Source: Escallonia rubra
Lineage: Eukaryota; Streptophyta; Magnoliopsida; Escalloniales; Escalloniaceae
Direction: 5' to 3'
Assembly: GCA_033065855.1 (NCBI GenBank)
Contig: JAVXUO010001211.1
Coordinates: 62,001-126,000, forward strand
DNA length: 64,000 bases
Position 1 is the first letter of the stretch, and the number at the start of each line of letters is the position of its first letter. The position numbers and the translations under genes are program-made. This document shows, piece after piece, positions 34,290 through 47,229 of the stretch. The notes beneath the pieces were generated by a model. It was not told where the DNA came from and ran no database searches. It saw nothing but the letters and a program-made list of their open reading frames with translations.

Positions 34290-35790
34290 TTCATCAAAGA
34301 TATTTGAATGCAAGAAGAAAATTCTATTGGGCTAGCAGCTTCTTTAACTTGTAGCAGGGCCTGATTGAAGAAAATTTTATCTTTTGATTGGTTAAAGCAA
34401 GGGATCCAAATCCTGATATAGAAGCCATTTCCTCAGAATTCGACATGGTCGACTGAAGCCTAACGGCAAAGAAAGATGACAACAATCAAGAAGCACTAGA
34501 GGACGTACAACAAAGTGAACATTAACTGATGTGGATAATTTCTCACGATGATATTGTTTTTCCAGAAAATTGATGTGGTTATCTCATGTTTGTCATCTTT
34601 ATTTCCAAAGTCTTTTGGCTGACGGACTGACTTGCGTATGATAGTGGGTAATTTTAATTTAGTTTAGTTTTGTGTCTACCTTTGCCCTTAAACACACTTA
34701 AACAAAATAAATAATCTAACTTACATAGACCTTCTAAAAGGCTTCTTCTTCTATGTAATTTCAGGAGTCTTGTTAGTCTTCATAAATTTGTATGTTTAAA
34801 GTTTGGCTCACAAATGATATGATAGACTGTGACTCGAGCATTTGGGAATTTGAATATTCATTGTTGTGAACTAGAATTCGCTGTCTCGTCTGAAAATTAA
34901 AATTTAAAATGAGCAGCACTACTCGATTTAGTCCTTTATCTAGATCGTGCTTCGTGACAGGGAGAAAGAGGATGGATTGCTAATATTCGGGGGCAAGACT
35001 AAATTGTTCTCCTAGGTTTCTTATATATGAAAACGTGATTATAACTATTAATGGTTATTACCTTGACCCCTTAATTTTTAGCCCTTAAAAAGTTCTATGT
35101 AGTTGGTCAAAGAAATAAAAATTGTTACAGAAATACGTTAATGAGTTCTAAATAAAATGCATATTAGGCATATAATCACACTTAAAGAGTTTCCTAACGC
35201 TACTACTGCAAATGAGAAATGGATTACTCAATTGGAACCAAGTAGCAACACCTGTTATGTATGATATATGTTTGATCAGTGCGGAATTTCACTTTTGTCG
35301 GATATTAAAAGGAAGTAAATGCTACTGTCTGAGGCGGTCGAACTTGCCACTTTTGCTTGCAAGGCTAGATCGACAGTATATATGACATGGACTCATGAAT
35401 TAGATGCTTTTAGATCTACTCATGCATATTTGGACAATGATTAGCTTCCATTTGCTTAAATCGTCTGTAATATATTATTCTGTACGCTTTTTATGTCTAA
35501 TATATTTTCTCCTCTTAACCCAAAAAAAAAAAAATTAAAAAAATTTGGAACCAAGTAATCCAATTAAAATCTTAAGGTTAAATGGGCACCTGTCTAAAAC
35601 CCTTGAATAAATGGGTTCTTTAGTGACTCGTTGAGACCCAATTATTCAAGTGGTGGATTTGTGGGGCTTTTATGTGGGAAGATTTGGACGGGTAGATGCG
35701 TTTGAATTGTGATTGGATGATTGCCACCTTTACTTAGTTGCCAGAGTGTTTATACCTTCTGAAAGTGTGTAGGAGAAAAAATGTGTCATG
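34290..35790. other. Spacer after SYS1
   Basis: SYS1 3' UTR followed by AT-rich sequence with no recognised gene. An A-run with TTAAAAAAAT lies at 35520-35545. Confidence 0.45.
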
Positions 35791-35798
35791 CTTTGAAT

Positions 35799-36441
35799 CA
35801 GGGGCGGAACCAGGAAGATCAACGGGGGGAGGGGGGAAAGTCTTCAAAAAAAATTTGACGGCCAACATAAAAGAATTCGCGTCACGATTGAATATGTTAA
35901 ATGCAAAATAAATTGCTCAATTTGACTAATAATCATATTATATCACTATTCGTAGTGATTTATTTAACCTGATAAAGTTAGTTAACGTACAACAAACTAC
36001 TAATCTTGCATAAAAGAAACATAACTCTTATTGTATATATGTATCACTGGTGCGATTACCAATTGTATGATGACAATAGTCACGTATAAGATATTATAAG
36101 AATTTAAACTAAAAAATGAAAAAAAAAAACTAACCATGATCTATTAGTATTTTCTTTATGATCTGGAGATTTAGAATTTGAAATAATGAAGATAGACAAA
36201 AGAACGAGGAAGATAAAGACTACGACGGCCGGTGTCACAAAAAGTAAAAACATAACAAAATTAAAACTCTAATACATTCATTTATAATATTGTGGCATTT
36301 TAGTAAATATTTTAAACATAATTACCCATTATTTAAAACAACAAAAAAAAAATCTGAAACTTTGGTGGCTGGGGGGTGGGGTGGGGTGGGGTGGGGGGGG
36401 GGTGCCATGGCCCCCCCGGTCATGCTTGTGCTCCGCCACTG
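35799..36441. mobile_element. Non-autonomous hAT-like element
   Basis: A 643-bp element. The left end CAGGGGCGGAACCAGG and the right end (reverse complement) CAGTGGCGGAGCACAAG form short terminal inverted repeats of the common plant CAGxGGCGGA type. The flanks CTTTGAAT (35791-35798) and TTTTGAAT (36442-36449) are an 8-bp TSD with one mismatch. The interior has no transposase. A G-rich microsatellite (GGGGT)n and a long G run lie at 36370-36402. Confidence 0.82.
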
Positions 36442-36825
36442 TTTTGAATAAGTGGAAAATAGCTTTTATCCCGCTTATGAATAAATCCTCGACAAGTTCG
36501 TGGCGTTTTATTAACAAAAGAGTCTTTTAACAGGATGCGAGAACGCACGTAAATGCATAAATAGAACGCATCGCTAGTAAAGGTGATAAGGGATCATCAG
36601 AGACATCCAAAATATATGTCAGGTATACGAGGGCTTCAAAAATCCCTTCAGAGAATGAAGAGCTTAGCCACAACATATTCCTTATTCAATAGATGTTACG
36701 TTACATTAAACTTGCCGCAATATGAAAAACAAGTAAAATTCTCTCCTTCCAACTAAACAACAACCTAAGCTAAAAAGGCATGAAGGTGCAAATTTCTTCC
36801 TCCTCCATCCCTTTTCTTGGACAGT

Positions 36826-39800
36826 TCAGGGCTGAGCCTTCCACGAAGACGAGATGTCAGCCACCGCTTCTCCAACCGTGAGGTAAAGTCCGTTCAACCC
36901 GAAGGACTCCAAAATATCCGACTTGTGGAGTTTTTCCATCACGTTCCCCACCGGATTTGCCAGTACGAGCTAAACCACAACAAAAGAAGGAATATTAACT
37001 ATTGAACTAACACCGAAACAGCGGTACTGAGTACCGAAAATTCACCAGAGATGACTTTAATTACCTGAAGTGATCGTTTCTCTATCGTCTTTCTAAGTTC
37101 ACGTATCGTCTCAATACCACTCGTATCTATGGCTGTCACAGCTGAAACATGAAAATTGAAAAATGCTAGTGTTTATTGCACCATCTTCTAATACAAACTG
37201 CCATTTCTATCTATGGCATAATTGGGTTATGAATAGTGAAAAGATTTTGCTTGTAATGTCCACAAATGTAACTAAGAGTATACTTGCCTGTCATGTCCAA
37301 AATTACACATTTCATTGTGCTTCCCTTGTTGGTCACTATCCACTCTTCTTCCTCCCTAATCCATCTTAATATCCTGCAACACCAATGACCTCGACATTAT
37401 ACAGAATTGCCTCGAAGTGCTCAGCTAGATGCTTTAGGTAAACAGTATACAGTATACACCACAACCCACTCTACGAAGCCACACATTAGTGCAATTGTTG
37501 ACTAACCTAATAGGAAAAGTGAAAGTATGCAGTTTGAGTCTAACCTTTCTTGTAAGTAAGTGCAATTTGCGAAGTAGAAAGGAGCCTCAACAGCAAGTAT
37601 AAGGAAAGAAGGAACCCTTTGAGCTTCTCTATATCTGTTAATACTTTGATAAATTTGAGTGCTCGGAATATTTCCCAAAACAACAGTGTTTGGCCTTGTG
37701 ACATGCAAGAGAATCTTGAAAACTGAAACTCCAACCTGTAATTTGTATACCAAGTGTCAGTGTTGAAAAAAGTTTCTTTTCAACGAGCAATAAACACGAC
37801 AATTTACTTGAAATGGAAGAGCTTACCGCGATGGCAAGGCCAAGAGGTACTGATATGAAGAGAACACCGAGGAAGGAACTTAGGCAAGCCACAAAATCAA
37901 GTTTGTCGACTTTCCACAATCGAAACGCACCCTCATAATCTATAAGCCCGATGACAGCAGTTATGATGATGGCTGCCAAGATGACGTTAGGTGTATAATA
38001 GAAGAGTGGCATGAGAAACAATAAAGTCACAAGCACGGCTGCCGCCATTATTATGTTTGATACCACTGATTGTGCTCCGGCATTGTAGTTTACAGCAGAC
38101 CGAGAAAACGACCCTGCAAGATTAATTTTAACATTTCTTTCAGAAAAAAAGTTCAATCTTTTCGACAATCATAGTAACTACCTAATTCCATATCATTGAT
38201 ATGTCGAGCTAGAACAAACAATTGATTGTGAATCATCACCTGAAGTGACAAAGCATGAAGAACAAGAGCCGGCCATGTTCATGAGACCGATGGCCATCAT
38301 TTCCTTGTTACCGTCAACTTGGTAGTTTTTCATGGCAGCGAATGTCCTTCCCACTGCAATTCCCTCCTTTAACGCACATAGGGAAAGCAATATACTACAC
38401 AATATAAGTATCAATTACGTTTAACAGGATATGTAGTCATTGTGTATTGCTTTACAACTTACTGTAAGAGACAATATTCCAGTCACGATGCCGGTTTTGA
38501 TAGCAACCACCAGGTAAGAGCCATGGAAATATAACATGTTTGATGATGGTGGATTCAAACCCTTTGGCAAGTGCCCAATCTGTTAACAGAGGAAAGGGAC
38601 TGTTCAAATGTGTAGTACGCTGGATTGCTTGCGTGTTAGCTAGCACAATTAGCCAATTCTTACTGTTGGAATCTTGTGAAGCTTCGATTTGAGGAGGGTG
38701 ACAAGAAGGGTCGAGAGAATAACTGATGCTAATGGCGCGGCTGCTGAAATCCAGAAAAATTTTGGCTTCTTCATGCTCTGCGTGCATCAACAAAAAGCGG
38801 AGCTAGTCAGAAATGAGACGGCCCCAAGATGACTAACTGCTTTGAAGGCCAGAACACTTACGATTTTCCTTGTTATCAACAGAAAGAACAGAAAGCTTAA
38901 GCCCATAACAACAGTTTGCCAAGACCACTGCACAAAATAAAAATGTCAGTTTCAAAATCCTGTCTGCATATACTAGTGATTTAGGTAGCCTAAGACGAGC
39001 CCAAATCAACTCCAAAAGGAATTATGCAAGAGTAAATGGCTACGTTCAGATCATATTCGACATATCGTAGGACAAAAGGAAAAGGTATGCTGAAACCTTA
39101 GTAAAGTCCCTTTTAACCTTAAGTATGGCCTACAGTACCATGGATAAGTTGATTTTCCAGCGCATATTTTTCTAAGCTGAACCTAGAAACATGTTATTCA
39201 CCCACAAAAGTCTGCCACCATCTAAGTATACTCACTTCTGAGCAAAATTTTAAGGGTTCTTGCTTCTAGCCCTTTTTGCTTTATAAATTCATCAACCTTA
39301 AAAGATCTTTGCTGCAAAGATGCCACATAAGAAAAACTTCGTGAAGCTTCTTACCTCATCTTTGCGCCGTAGAACAGATGATAAAACAGGGACTAATTGC
39401 ATCTTGCTAGTAAAGTGAACTATCCCAAGCAGGCCTTTGAGTTGTTGCAGTGATACTATGATTGCTGCACCGGCCATGAACCCCATAAGAGTTGCCTTTG
39501 AGAGAAAATCGATAACAAATCCTAACCTGTGAAGCACCCAATACAAATCAGTTGGCAATCAGGAACATACATGTTAGAATTTCTACAAACCTATAGTATC
39601 AGAACACTTTGTTAATTTCCAGAAAATAGTTGAACTTTCAGGTTAGAATGCTAATTTCATAACCTTTTGGTGATGCTAAATTAGCGAATGGAACACTAGT
39701 CTGTATTTCTTACTTTAGGTGGAGGACTTTAGTTTTGGGACGTGACGGGTTATTAATTTTTTGTAAGTTAGGAACAGAATCTGAGTAGTGGTAAAGTGAG

Positions 39801-41356
39801 ATGTTTGGAGAATATCAGTCTGAGTGTTTAGGCCTACTTGTCACCCATCAGCTTCCAAGTATTTAGACGGAAACATATAGAATAATCAATTGCATTTACT
39901 CAAACTTTCCGTAGATTTTAGTGCAACCATATTCTAGCAGAATGTGTCCTTCTCTAAAGCTGATTCCATGAAGATTTAGTTTTGCGCGTTTCAAAGCCTC
40001 AAATGCACGTTTGGAACATAAAATTGGTTGTTTGACGCACTTGACTACTAATAACCAGTTATGTTTCAGTAGCCAAAGCGCACAGCTCTTGTTTTTTTTT
40101 TTGTTCTGATCAGACGGAGTATGCAAGTGATTTTAGCCTAGCGCAGTAACTTTGCATTTGATAAGCAAGCCAAATATAAAAGCATTGCAGACCCTGTTGC
40201 CAATCAAATTAAACTATGATAGTAATGACAACCAGAGATAAGGTTGAACGCTCTAAATTTAGTACCTCAGTAGACCAAGAGAAGCCTGAAACAGACCAGC
40301 AATGAAAGTTGCAGTGAAGGCCAGCTGAAGATAAAGAATTGGCTCTTCTGCATAGGAAACCGCCTCATTAAGCATTGTGCCCATGACCAGAGAGGCTATT
40401 GAGACTGGACCGACAGCGAGATGCCTAGAACTCCCCAGGACAGAATAGATTAGTGGTGGCACAAAGCTTGAATCTGCAGGAAACATGGAAAACAATTCAA
40501 AAATCCTATTATTTCCATGTAGGAGAGTAATCCAGTTCTCTGAACTGATGCACAAATGCAGTGAGAAACTGGAAGTGGCACTCACAAAGCCCAACTATGG
40601 GTGGTAAATTTGCAAGCTTTGCATAACTAATCCCCTGCAGAACATAAATCCCAAGTCAAAAACAAGCAAAAAAAATCATGTTTTCACTCTTAAATATCCA
40701 ATTTTCAATCAGTTTTCATTCTCATAAAAATCAGTTATGACAACAAAAATGGAAAAGAACTAGAGCATTTACACATTACTCTTTCCTATGAAACTTGATC
40801 AAATGAGCCCAGATTTTGCCATTTCAACAAAAACCTTTGAAACAGCATCCACGGGACGTCTTATTAAATGGAGTATACCGATTGAAGAATATAGCCTTTC
40901 CTTTTGAAAAACTTTAGGTATGCAGATGACAATTTACAATAAATACACACACACACATATTCGTTTTACCTGTGGGATAGCGAGGCTAGCAATGGTGAGT
41001 CCAGAGATGACATCAGACTTGAGAAGGGTAAGATTATAATTAGGACCCCAGTGGAAAATAGGGAACAAAAACTGAAGACCCAAAATGAGTTTCCTAAGTA
41101 CACTTTGGTTCTTGAATCTGTGAAGTGGATCATCTGGGAAGAAAATCTCAGACAGCCTGTGCCTTAGTTTTTGTAAAGTGGTTGTGTGCGGTGGCAACCG
41201 GACTTTGTGCACTTCCAAGGCTGGTGGTGGTGGTGGTGGCATTGGCACTATAGTTGCATGATTTATGACTCTCTCAAAGGTGGCAGCCGCTTCCACGCCA
41301 TCGCTGTCGGATGCATGGCCCGAGAAGTGTTCCACCCTGTTGGAGTTCATACGCAT
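36826..41356 (-). CDS. SULTR3;4: Sulfate-transporter-family protein, SULTR3;4 type
   Basis: A group 3 SULTR anion transporter of about 674 residues. Thirteen coding exons (minus): 40970-41356, 40586-40634, 40266-40473, 39355-39526, 38862-38927, 38664-38777, 38463-38579, 38240-38366, 37827-38113, 37545-37735, 37288-37373, 37065-37141 and 36826-36969. The N-terminus leads into [13 protein letters not shown] and the SLC26 membrane core ([72 protein letters not shown]). The C-terminal STAS domain includes [17 protein letters not shown]. Details such as [13 protein letters not shown] and the end [14 protein letters not shown] are closer to SULTR3;4 than to SULTR3;3 as I recall them. SULTR3;4 is At3g15990; its rice counterpart SPDT moves phosphate, so the substrate is open. 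One intron (37142-37287) has a GC donor. The ATG at 41350 is an alternative start. A TATA box lies upstream. Confidence 0.93.
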
Positions 41357-41503
41357 CTCCCAAGTCCCAAGTGAGAAACACTTGCGAGGACAAGCAGTTT
41401 GAAATTTTGGGGGGGATGGGTGGTTATTTTCTTGTGTTTGTGTTCGGTTGGAAATGCAGTTGCTGCTATGTGGTATCCTTGTTTGTAGAAGAACACATCC
41501 TCA

Positions 41504-41514
41504 CCTTTTTATAG
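41504..41514 (-). promoter_or_regulatory. TATA box of the SULTR3;4-type gene
   Basis: CTATAAAAAGG on the minus strand, about 150 bp upstream of the ATG at 41356. The leader would be about 120 nt. Confidence 0.75.
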
Positions 41515-41702
41515 CGCCAAAACTTGCATGTCTAGGTGTTATTCGACTTGGAAGCGGTGAATGACGGACGAGAATCCTCTGCTGTAAAATGCATCCGCTT
41601 TAACCAAAAAATATCGCTAAATATATTGTTGCGACAAAAAGCAGTTGACAAGTTCATGATTGTGCTCAACTGTGTCGGCCGTCTGTGTTAAGATGTTCCG
41701 TG

Positions 41703-42480
41703 CCTACTTTTTAGTAACACTTTAATTGAATCGTTTTAGTTTCACTTTTTAAGTGTACCCTTTATTTTTGTAAGAGGAGCAAAAGAAGTCTTCCTTTTTT
41801 TGATAAAAGTAAAAGCGTTATTGTTGTGAGATTATTTGTTGCTTTAAGGTTTTATTCATTTGTAGATAAATTGGCTTTACTCGCACTCTTGAGACTTTTA
41901 TAACATGCATGATGATTACCAAAAGTAAAAGAGTAACTGATTTCACCAAATTGATAAAAGGTGACAACATATCATCCAAAAACTATATAAACCGACCAAA
42001 TATAAGCAAATCCATCCTACCCATACCCATGAAGCATTACTCCACCCAAATGTAGGTCCAATCCTCTAACTAAAAGTGATTTGTCGCTAAAATATATAAG
42101 CGATATTTTAATTACAACAGCGGTGATGTAGAGTAGACAATCCGATTCCTGTCAACTACACATCGTGTGAGCAAGTTTTGACGCTCCAGGCCTACTTTAG
42201 TGACACTTTAATTGCATCATTTTGATTGCATTCTTTAAGTGCACTTGTTCGAAGTTTTATAGGAGCAGCAAAAGATGTCTTTCTTTTGTTATAAAAGTAA
42301 AAAGCATTATTGCTGTGAGATATTTTCATTGCTTTAACTGCACTCATGTGACTTTTATAACATTATTACCAAAAATAAAAAAGAGTAAATCATTGCAAAA
42401 GTTACATAAACCTTCCAAATTTTCGCAAATCCATCCTACACATGAAGCATTACCCAAGTCCACACCTAGTTATAGGTCCA
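41703..42480. repeat. Diverged direct duplication upstream of the SULTR3;4-type gene
   Basis: Block A (about 41703-42060) and block B (about 42191-42480) share an ordered set of words: CCTACTTT...AGT(A/G)ACACTTTAATTG, GGAGCA(GCA)AAAGA, ATAAAAGTAAAA, GACTTTTATAACAT, GCAAATCCATCCTAC, ATGAAGCATTAC and TAGGTCCA. Block A lies directly behind the promoter. Confidence 0.8.
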
Positions 42481-42485
42481 CGGTA

Positions 42486-45400
42486 TTGACATTTTCCTAA
42501 CTGCAGCGGTCGAAATTGTATTTTTCAACCACAATTTAGGAATAGCGTCCATGAATAACCTTGTACAAAAGTTGCTTAAACCTAAGCCTACAGGGAGGAT
42601 GCGTTATTTAGTTCTTTTCCTATTTGATTGATGATCACAGCATCGAAAACTTGACTAATTTCCTGCCATACAGCATGTTCATCTCATTTACGTCGTTAAG
42701 TCACAAATTTATCCTTGTAGGAGTTCATTATGTGGTGGACGTGTGTGCGGACTATTTTACAGCTCCTGAGTAATTTCCTGTGCGGACTATCGAGGCAATT
42801 TTGATGGACTATAGAGCGCTGTAATATAGTTGACCAACGTATTTACAAATCTTGCTATTTTGTAATTATTCCTCATTTTGTGGGTTAAGTAATGGCTGTT
42901 TTGTCAATCAAATCAGCAAAGGAGACACAATCCCTTCTTAATCATGCCAACGGCCATGACTAACTCAAGAATTCACACCTTTTCTGTTTTTAAGTTCACA
43001 GCTGCTGATTCTTTCATTCTTTGCCTCCTCCTTACGCAACATAGATGGATGCCAATCCCCTTGAAAAGGAAGGAAATTTAGAGGGGTGAAATGACTAACA
43101 CAAGATCATGGTTTTTTGCCAGACTCGAAACGAGCACACTCTGCGCTTCTGATGGCTAGTAAAAATGATAGGGCCATGAAATTCTTTTTTTCATGAGCTC
43201 AATACATCAGCCTAATCGGCTCGACAAATTAAAGACAACCGCATCTCGTCATTCAAGAGTTCAAGGAGGAACAAGTGTGACAACTTTAAATCGGACTTTA
43301 AGAACAAGCTGTTTCTTCGTTTTGGACCAGTACTTGACTTCTGATCCTTAAAATTAAATTCCATATCTTGCAAACTTTAAATTGGAAGCGTAAGTGACAA
43401 ATATGGAATTAATCAAGCGCTTTCGTTGTTCTTTACCTTGTTAGTGCCTTTACTAATTAATTATCTATCTCAGGGACCGGAACTTGACTCTTCGCAAGGC
43501 AAAATGGGCACTCAATCTGAACCCTCCATTTGATGAGAGCATTGCATAGGTAGAAAGTGTCCTCTCACTTCTATGACAGTACAATGTCCGAGTTTTCTCA
43601 TATACGAAATAGTGTTGATGAGCTGCTCCTTTACCAAAATAGTTGCTTGATGCTAAGCTCACGGTATTAGTGCAATATCTCTGATTCCGTTTGTTTTGCA
43701 TGCATTTGATCACTTTCATTTGTGCACAGCCACAATGAGGAGCTTACGTCTTGAAGAGGGCTGTCAATTTAGCCTCGTTCCGTGACATATCGACCTTTTA
43801 GAGAATATAACATTAACATGACGAGCTAGCGTAAGAATTTTTTTTTTGTTGGAACGGACTCTTTCCCGTAATTGCATGTTTTACACCTTTGGACCGCTCA
43901 ATCACTTAGGCTCTCTATGTATATTCGGTAAAGAAACTATGGTTTGGATCTTGAGTGATGTGTCACATGCCGTTCTGATTATTTATGACAGTATTTGCTC
44001 TCCAGGGTATCTCACTTTGAACCATATTACTCACTTAAAAGTCATGACTTACGCACAAAATCCAAGTCCCAAACCATCTCTTCTTACATATAACCGAAAA
44101 GAAAAGGAGAAGATTGTCCCAAACCATCTCTTCTATATTATGAATGCTTTCGTGCAAAAGTGATTTCCATGGAAAGATTGCCTGTGGGTGAAGCTGGCGA
44201 TGCACGCAGTTACGTAGTTAACCTTTGTTGCTTACACAATTCCATTCTGCTCTGGAGAATGTACTGAAATTATGCCATGGCATATAGTCAATCAGGTGAT
44301 TTACACCAGCCAAAATTGACCCTCAGAGGACCTCTCCTTTGAGGAGAAAAGTTTCAAATGACAACCGCTGAAAACACCTCCACATGGCCCTTTTGGCATT
44401 GACCCAAAGCAAAATACTGGAGAGAGGTGCATGCCCTCTTAGACGCGGCGAGTGGTGCATGGATGCCTTATCCTTGTAGAAGGACATAAAGGAAGCAAAA
44501 CAGTGATAAGCATTTTATTAATCGGTGCCCATGCCACCATGGATGGACCAGATTTAAATGCAAAATTTTTCCTTTTTAACCCACTTCTGTGTCTAAATAA
44601 ATACAGAAAAGGAATATTCTTCCTTTTGAGAGGAAATAAAGAACAACGAAGGAGAGTGTCTGCAGCCTGTCTGGACTGGGAAAGAAATATGCAACAGGTG
44701 TACATATGGTGTGCCACCCACCACTGGGTTTTAACTGGAATGCAGAGGTTAGGGTTAGAAGCAGATCTTGGGATACTCAGGACAAGTGCTTATTCCATTT
44801 CCTTGTCATTGACTTAGCAGCCATGCCTTTCCAACCATTGGAAAAGGGAGGTCCAGTTAATAAGAGAATTAGTAGTTCACAATTTTATAGCCATGCCTTG
44901 GACTCGGCTGTTACTCGTCGATCCTTATGGGTGCCTTATAAGCTACATATACTTTATTGGGTGGGAAAATTTTAGCCGATTGTACTATTTGTGTGAGTTA
45001 GTTTATAGCATGCAGAGCCTACACGTTTATCTCCGTGGATAATGAGAAAACATTTACCAAGTTATCCCGCATAATAAACAAGAGACACGTAGAACGATTC
45101 GGTCTATTCAGGTATACCCTCCATTAACCCTAGAAATAGGACTTGATTTCATCGACCAGCAGCGAAGTTAAAATGAGTTTTTCCATTTGGATGGGTGGGG
45201 TCGGCTAATAGCCATTGTATCGAAATCTGGTTGCTTGACTATCTGCTAGGTAGGTCATGGGGTCTAGGAGTCCACTGATGGAGGGCGGTGAGTGGGCAAA
45301 GTTTATTCCTTGGAATATACCAGTCCATTTATATTAGTGCTTCTTACGGCTACTGCAGCCTCTAATGGCTAATCATGGTCTTTTTGAGTTTTTAAGCCTC

Positions 45401-47181
45401 CAATGATAGTCAACTTTGGGTGTGATGAGTTGTGCTGGGATCAGTTGAGTGCCACCCTCCTAACTTTGCTGCTGTTTATAAAATCAAAGTGGTGAGAACA
45501 ATCATATGTTTCCAAGAGAAGCCATTGCCTAAGCTATTGGTAGGTTAGTAGAGGATGCCATGATTCTGTTTTTTCGAGAAATTAACTACTTAAGTGACCA
45601 TTTATGGATAAATCTATGCATACTTTAGTCTTTTTTAGTGTAGTTCTTCACTTTAACAAGGAAATGGCTGTGACAATAGCTAGATAACCTAGACGCCATT
45701 ATCAATAGATTGGCTGAGAACTGGTTGATTATTGGAAAATCTAGTCACATGGCATCTTCTCAATACCAATTGGTGATGGACTTAAAACGTGTAGCACGGA
45801 GAAATTTGATCATCTTTGTGCCAAGGTGAAGAGCATTCAAACACGAGGTTGGTGAAGAGCCACAACCATCGATCACCACATAACCTACTTTCATAAACCG
45901 AAGCCATCCAATTAAAATCAACAAGAAGCAGGAAGTTGAAGACCAATCTATGCGCAATTGATGTTGATGATTCCGTTGCATCTTCGGTGACGAGGTGCAG
46001 ATGGACCATGGGGGTGGAGAAAGTTGCGCTAGGATGGTGATGCAGCGGCAGTCATCGTCGTTGATGAAGGCGACAGAAAGAGAGAGGAGGGCGAGAGAGA
46101 TCGAGAAGGGGGGGGGGGAGTGTGTGTCAGGCTTCACCTTTGGAAAACGACCTCCCGTTTTTATTTCCGTAAATCATTTTCTAAGAAATTTGCCTTCCTT
46201 TTGGGTGAACTTTTCTGAAAATAATTTTCCGATAAACACGCCAAATACCGAAAAATGCAAAAACGTTTTTCATGAAACAAACATGGCCATAATCTCAGCA
46301 TTGCTACTCTTGCTAGATGCTTATTCTTATATTTTGGCTTCCCTAACAACATTATTACCTCTTACTGTCTTCGGCTTATAGTATTTTATATTATATTGTT
46401 GCATACATAAACGGGTCATTTTTTTCTAAAGCAACTTTGACTGCATATGACTGAATCCTGTGCATGTATTGGTTGTGCAAAGAGTGGCATCAGCAAAAAA
46501 AGGGTTGCCCTATTAATACTATCGGCTCCTCTAGTGGGCTTAAGCAACCTCATAATTGGGCTTGGCTCAACTTGAATACATTGGGCTTTTCCTAAGAAAC
46601 TAAAATACTAATGGGGTCTGATAGTAGTGTCTCAAAACTCAAAAGTGATTGTTGTAGGGTGGATTTTACAATTTCATTAGTTTTGATTTAGTGCGCAACA
46701 CACAAAAATAATAACGATTAAAATATTTATTAAAAAAGTTCTTAGTTATGTGTCTAATAGTAATAAAATTATCAGTATTGATAATAATAACAATACCCGA
46801 AGTATTACTATCACTTTTTTATATGGGTTCCGTCCCGTTTTTCTTGTTAAAAAATAAACTTTGGTAACATTTATTAGCCTTTTAGCAACAAATGAGAAAG
46901 TACAATAGCATATAAAATGGTAGTAGTAGACCCTTCCCACTAATAAACTATTAATAATGAAAACAATAATAATAACCGTTGTTGAGGTTTGTATAAATAT
47001 ATGCCACCAAAAAGAGAATAAAAAGATATAAGAAATGATAGAATATAAAAAGGAGAGAGAAAATTAAATACTTGACCTATAATAAAATAAAAGGAAGGAG
47101 ATTAGGATTTTAGAGAAAATTGCGGGAAAATCTTAACTTAGTAAAGAAATAAAAAATTAACATTAGAGGGTGGGACATAAA
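42486..47181. other. Long spacer without a recognised gene
   Basis: About 4.7 kb. Open frames of 80-130 codons at 43465-43719, 43846-44163, 44439-44975 and 45760-46381 carry no family signature and overlap on both strands. The stretch 46140-46290 (ACGACCTCCC, TTCCGTAAATCATTTTC, then AAACAAACATGGCC) resembles the end of a dispersed plant repeat, but no paired terminus was found. Confidence 0.4.
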
Positions 47182-47185
47182 TACA

Positions 47186-47226
<41 letters not shown>
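47182..47226. repeat. Compound (AC)n(AG)n microsatellite
   Basis: About 10 AC units run directly into about 12 AG units. Confidence 0.95.
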
Positions 47227-47229
47227 GGT

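Noticed and set aside
46120..46290. A MITE ending in AAACAAACATGGCC
   Set aside because: It looks familiar as a plant repeat end, but the opposite terminus and TSD were not found.
44439..46381. Protein-coding genes in the 42.5-47 kb spacer
   Set aside because: Frames are short, overlap on both strands and have no family signature or splice logic.
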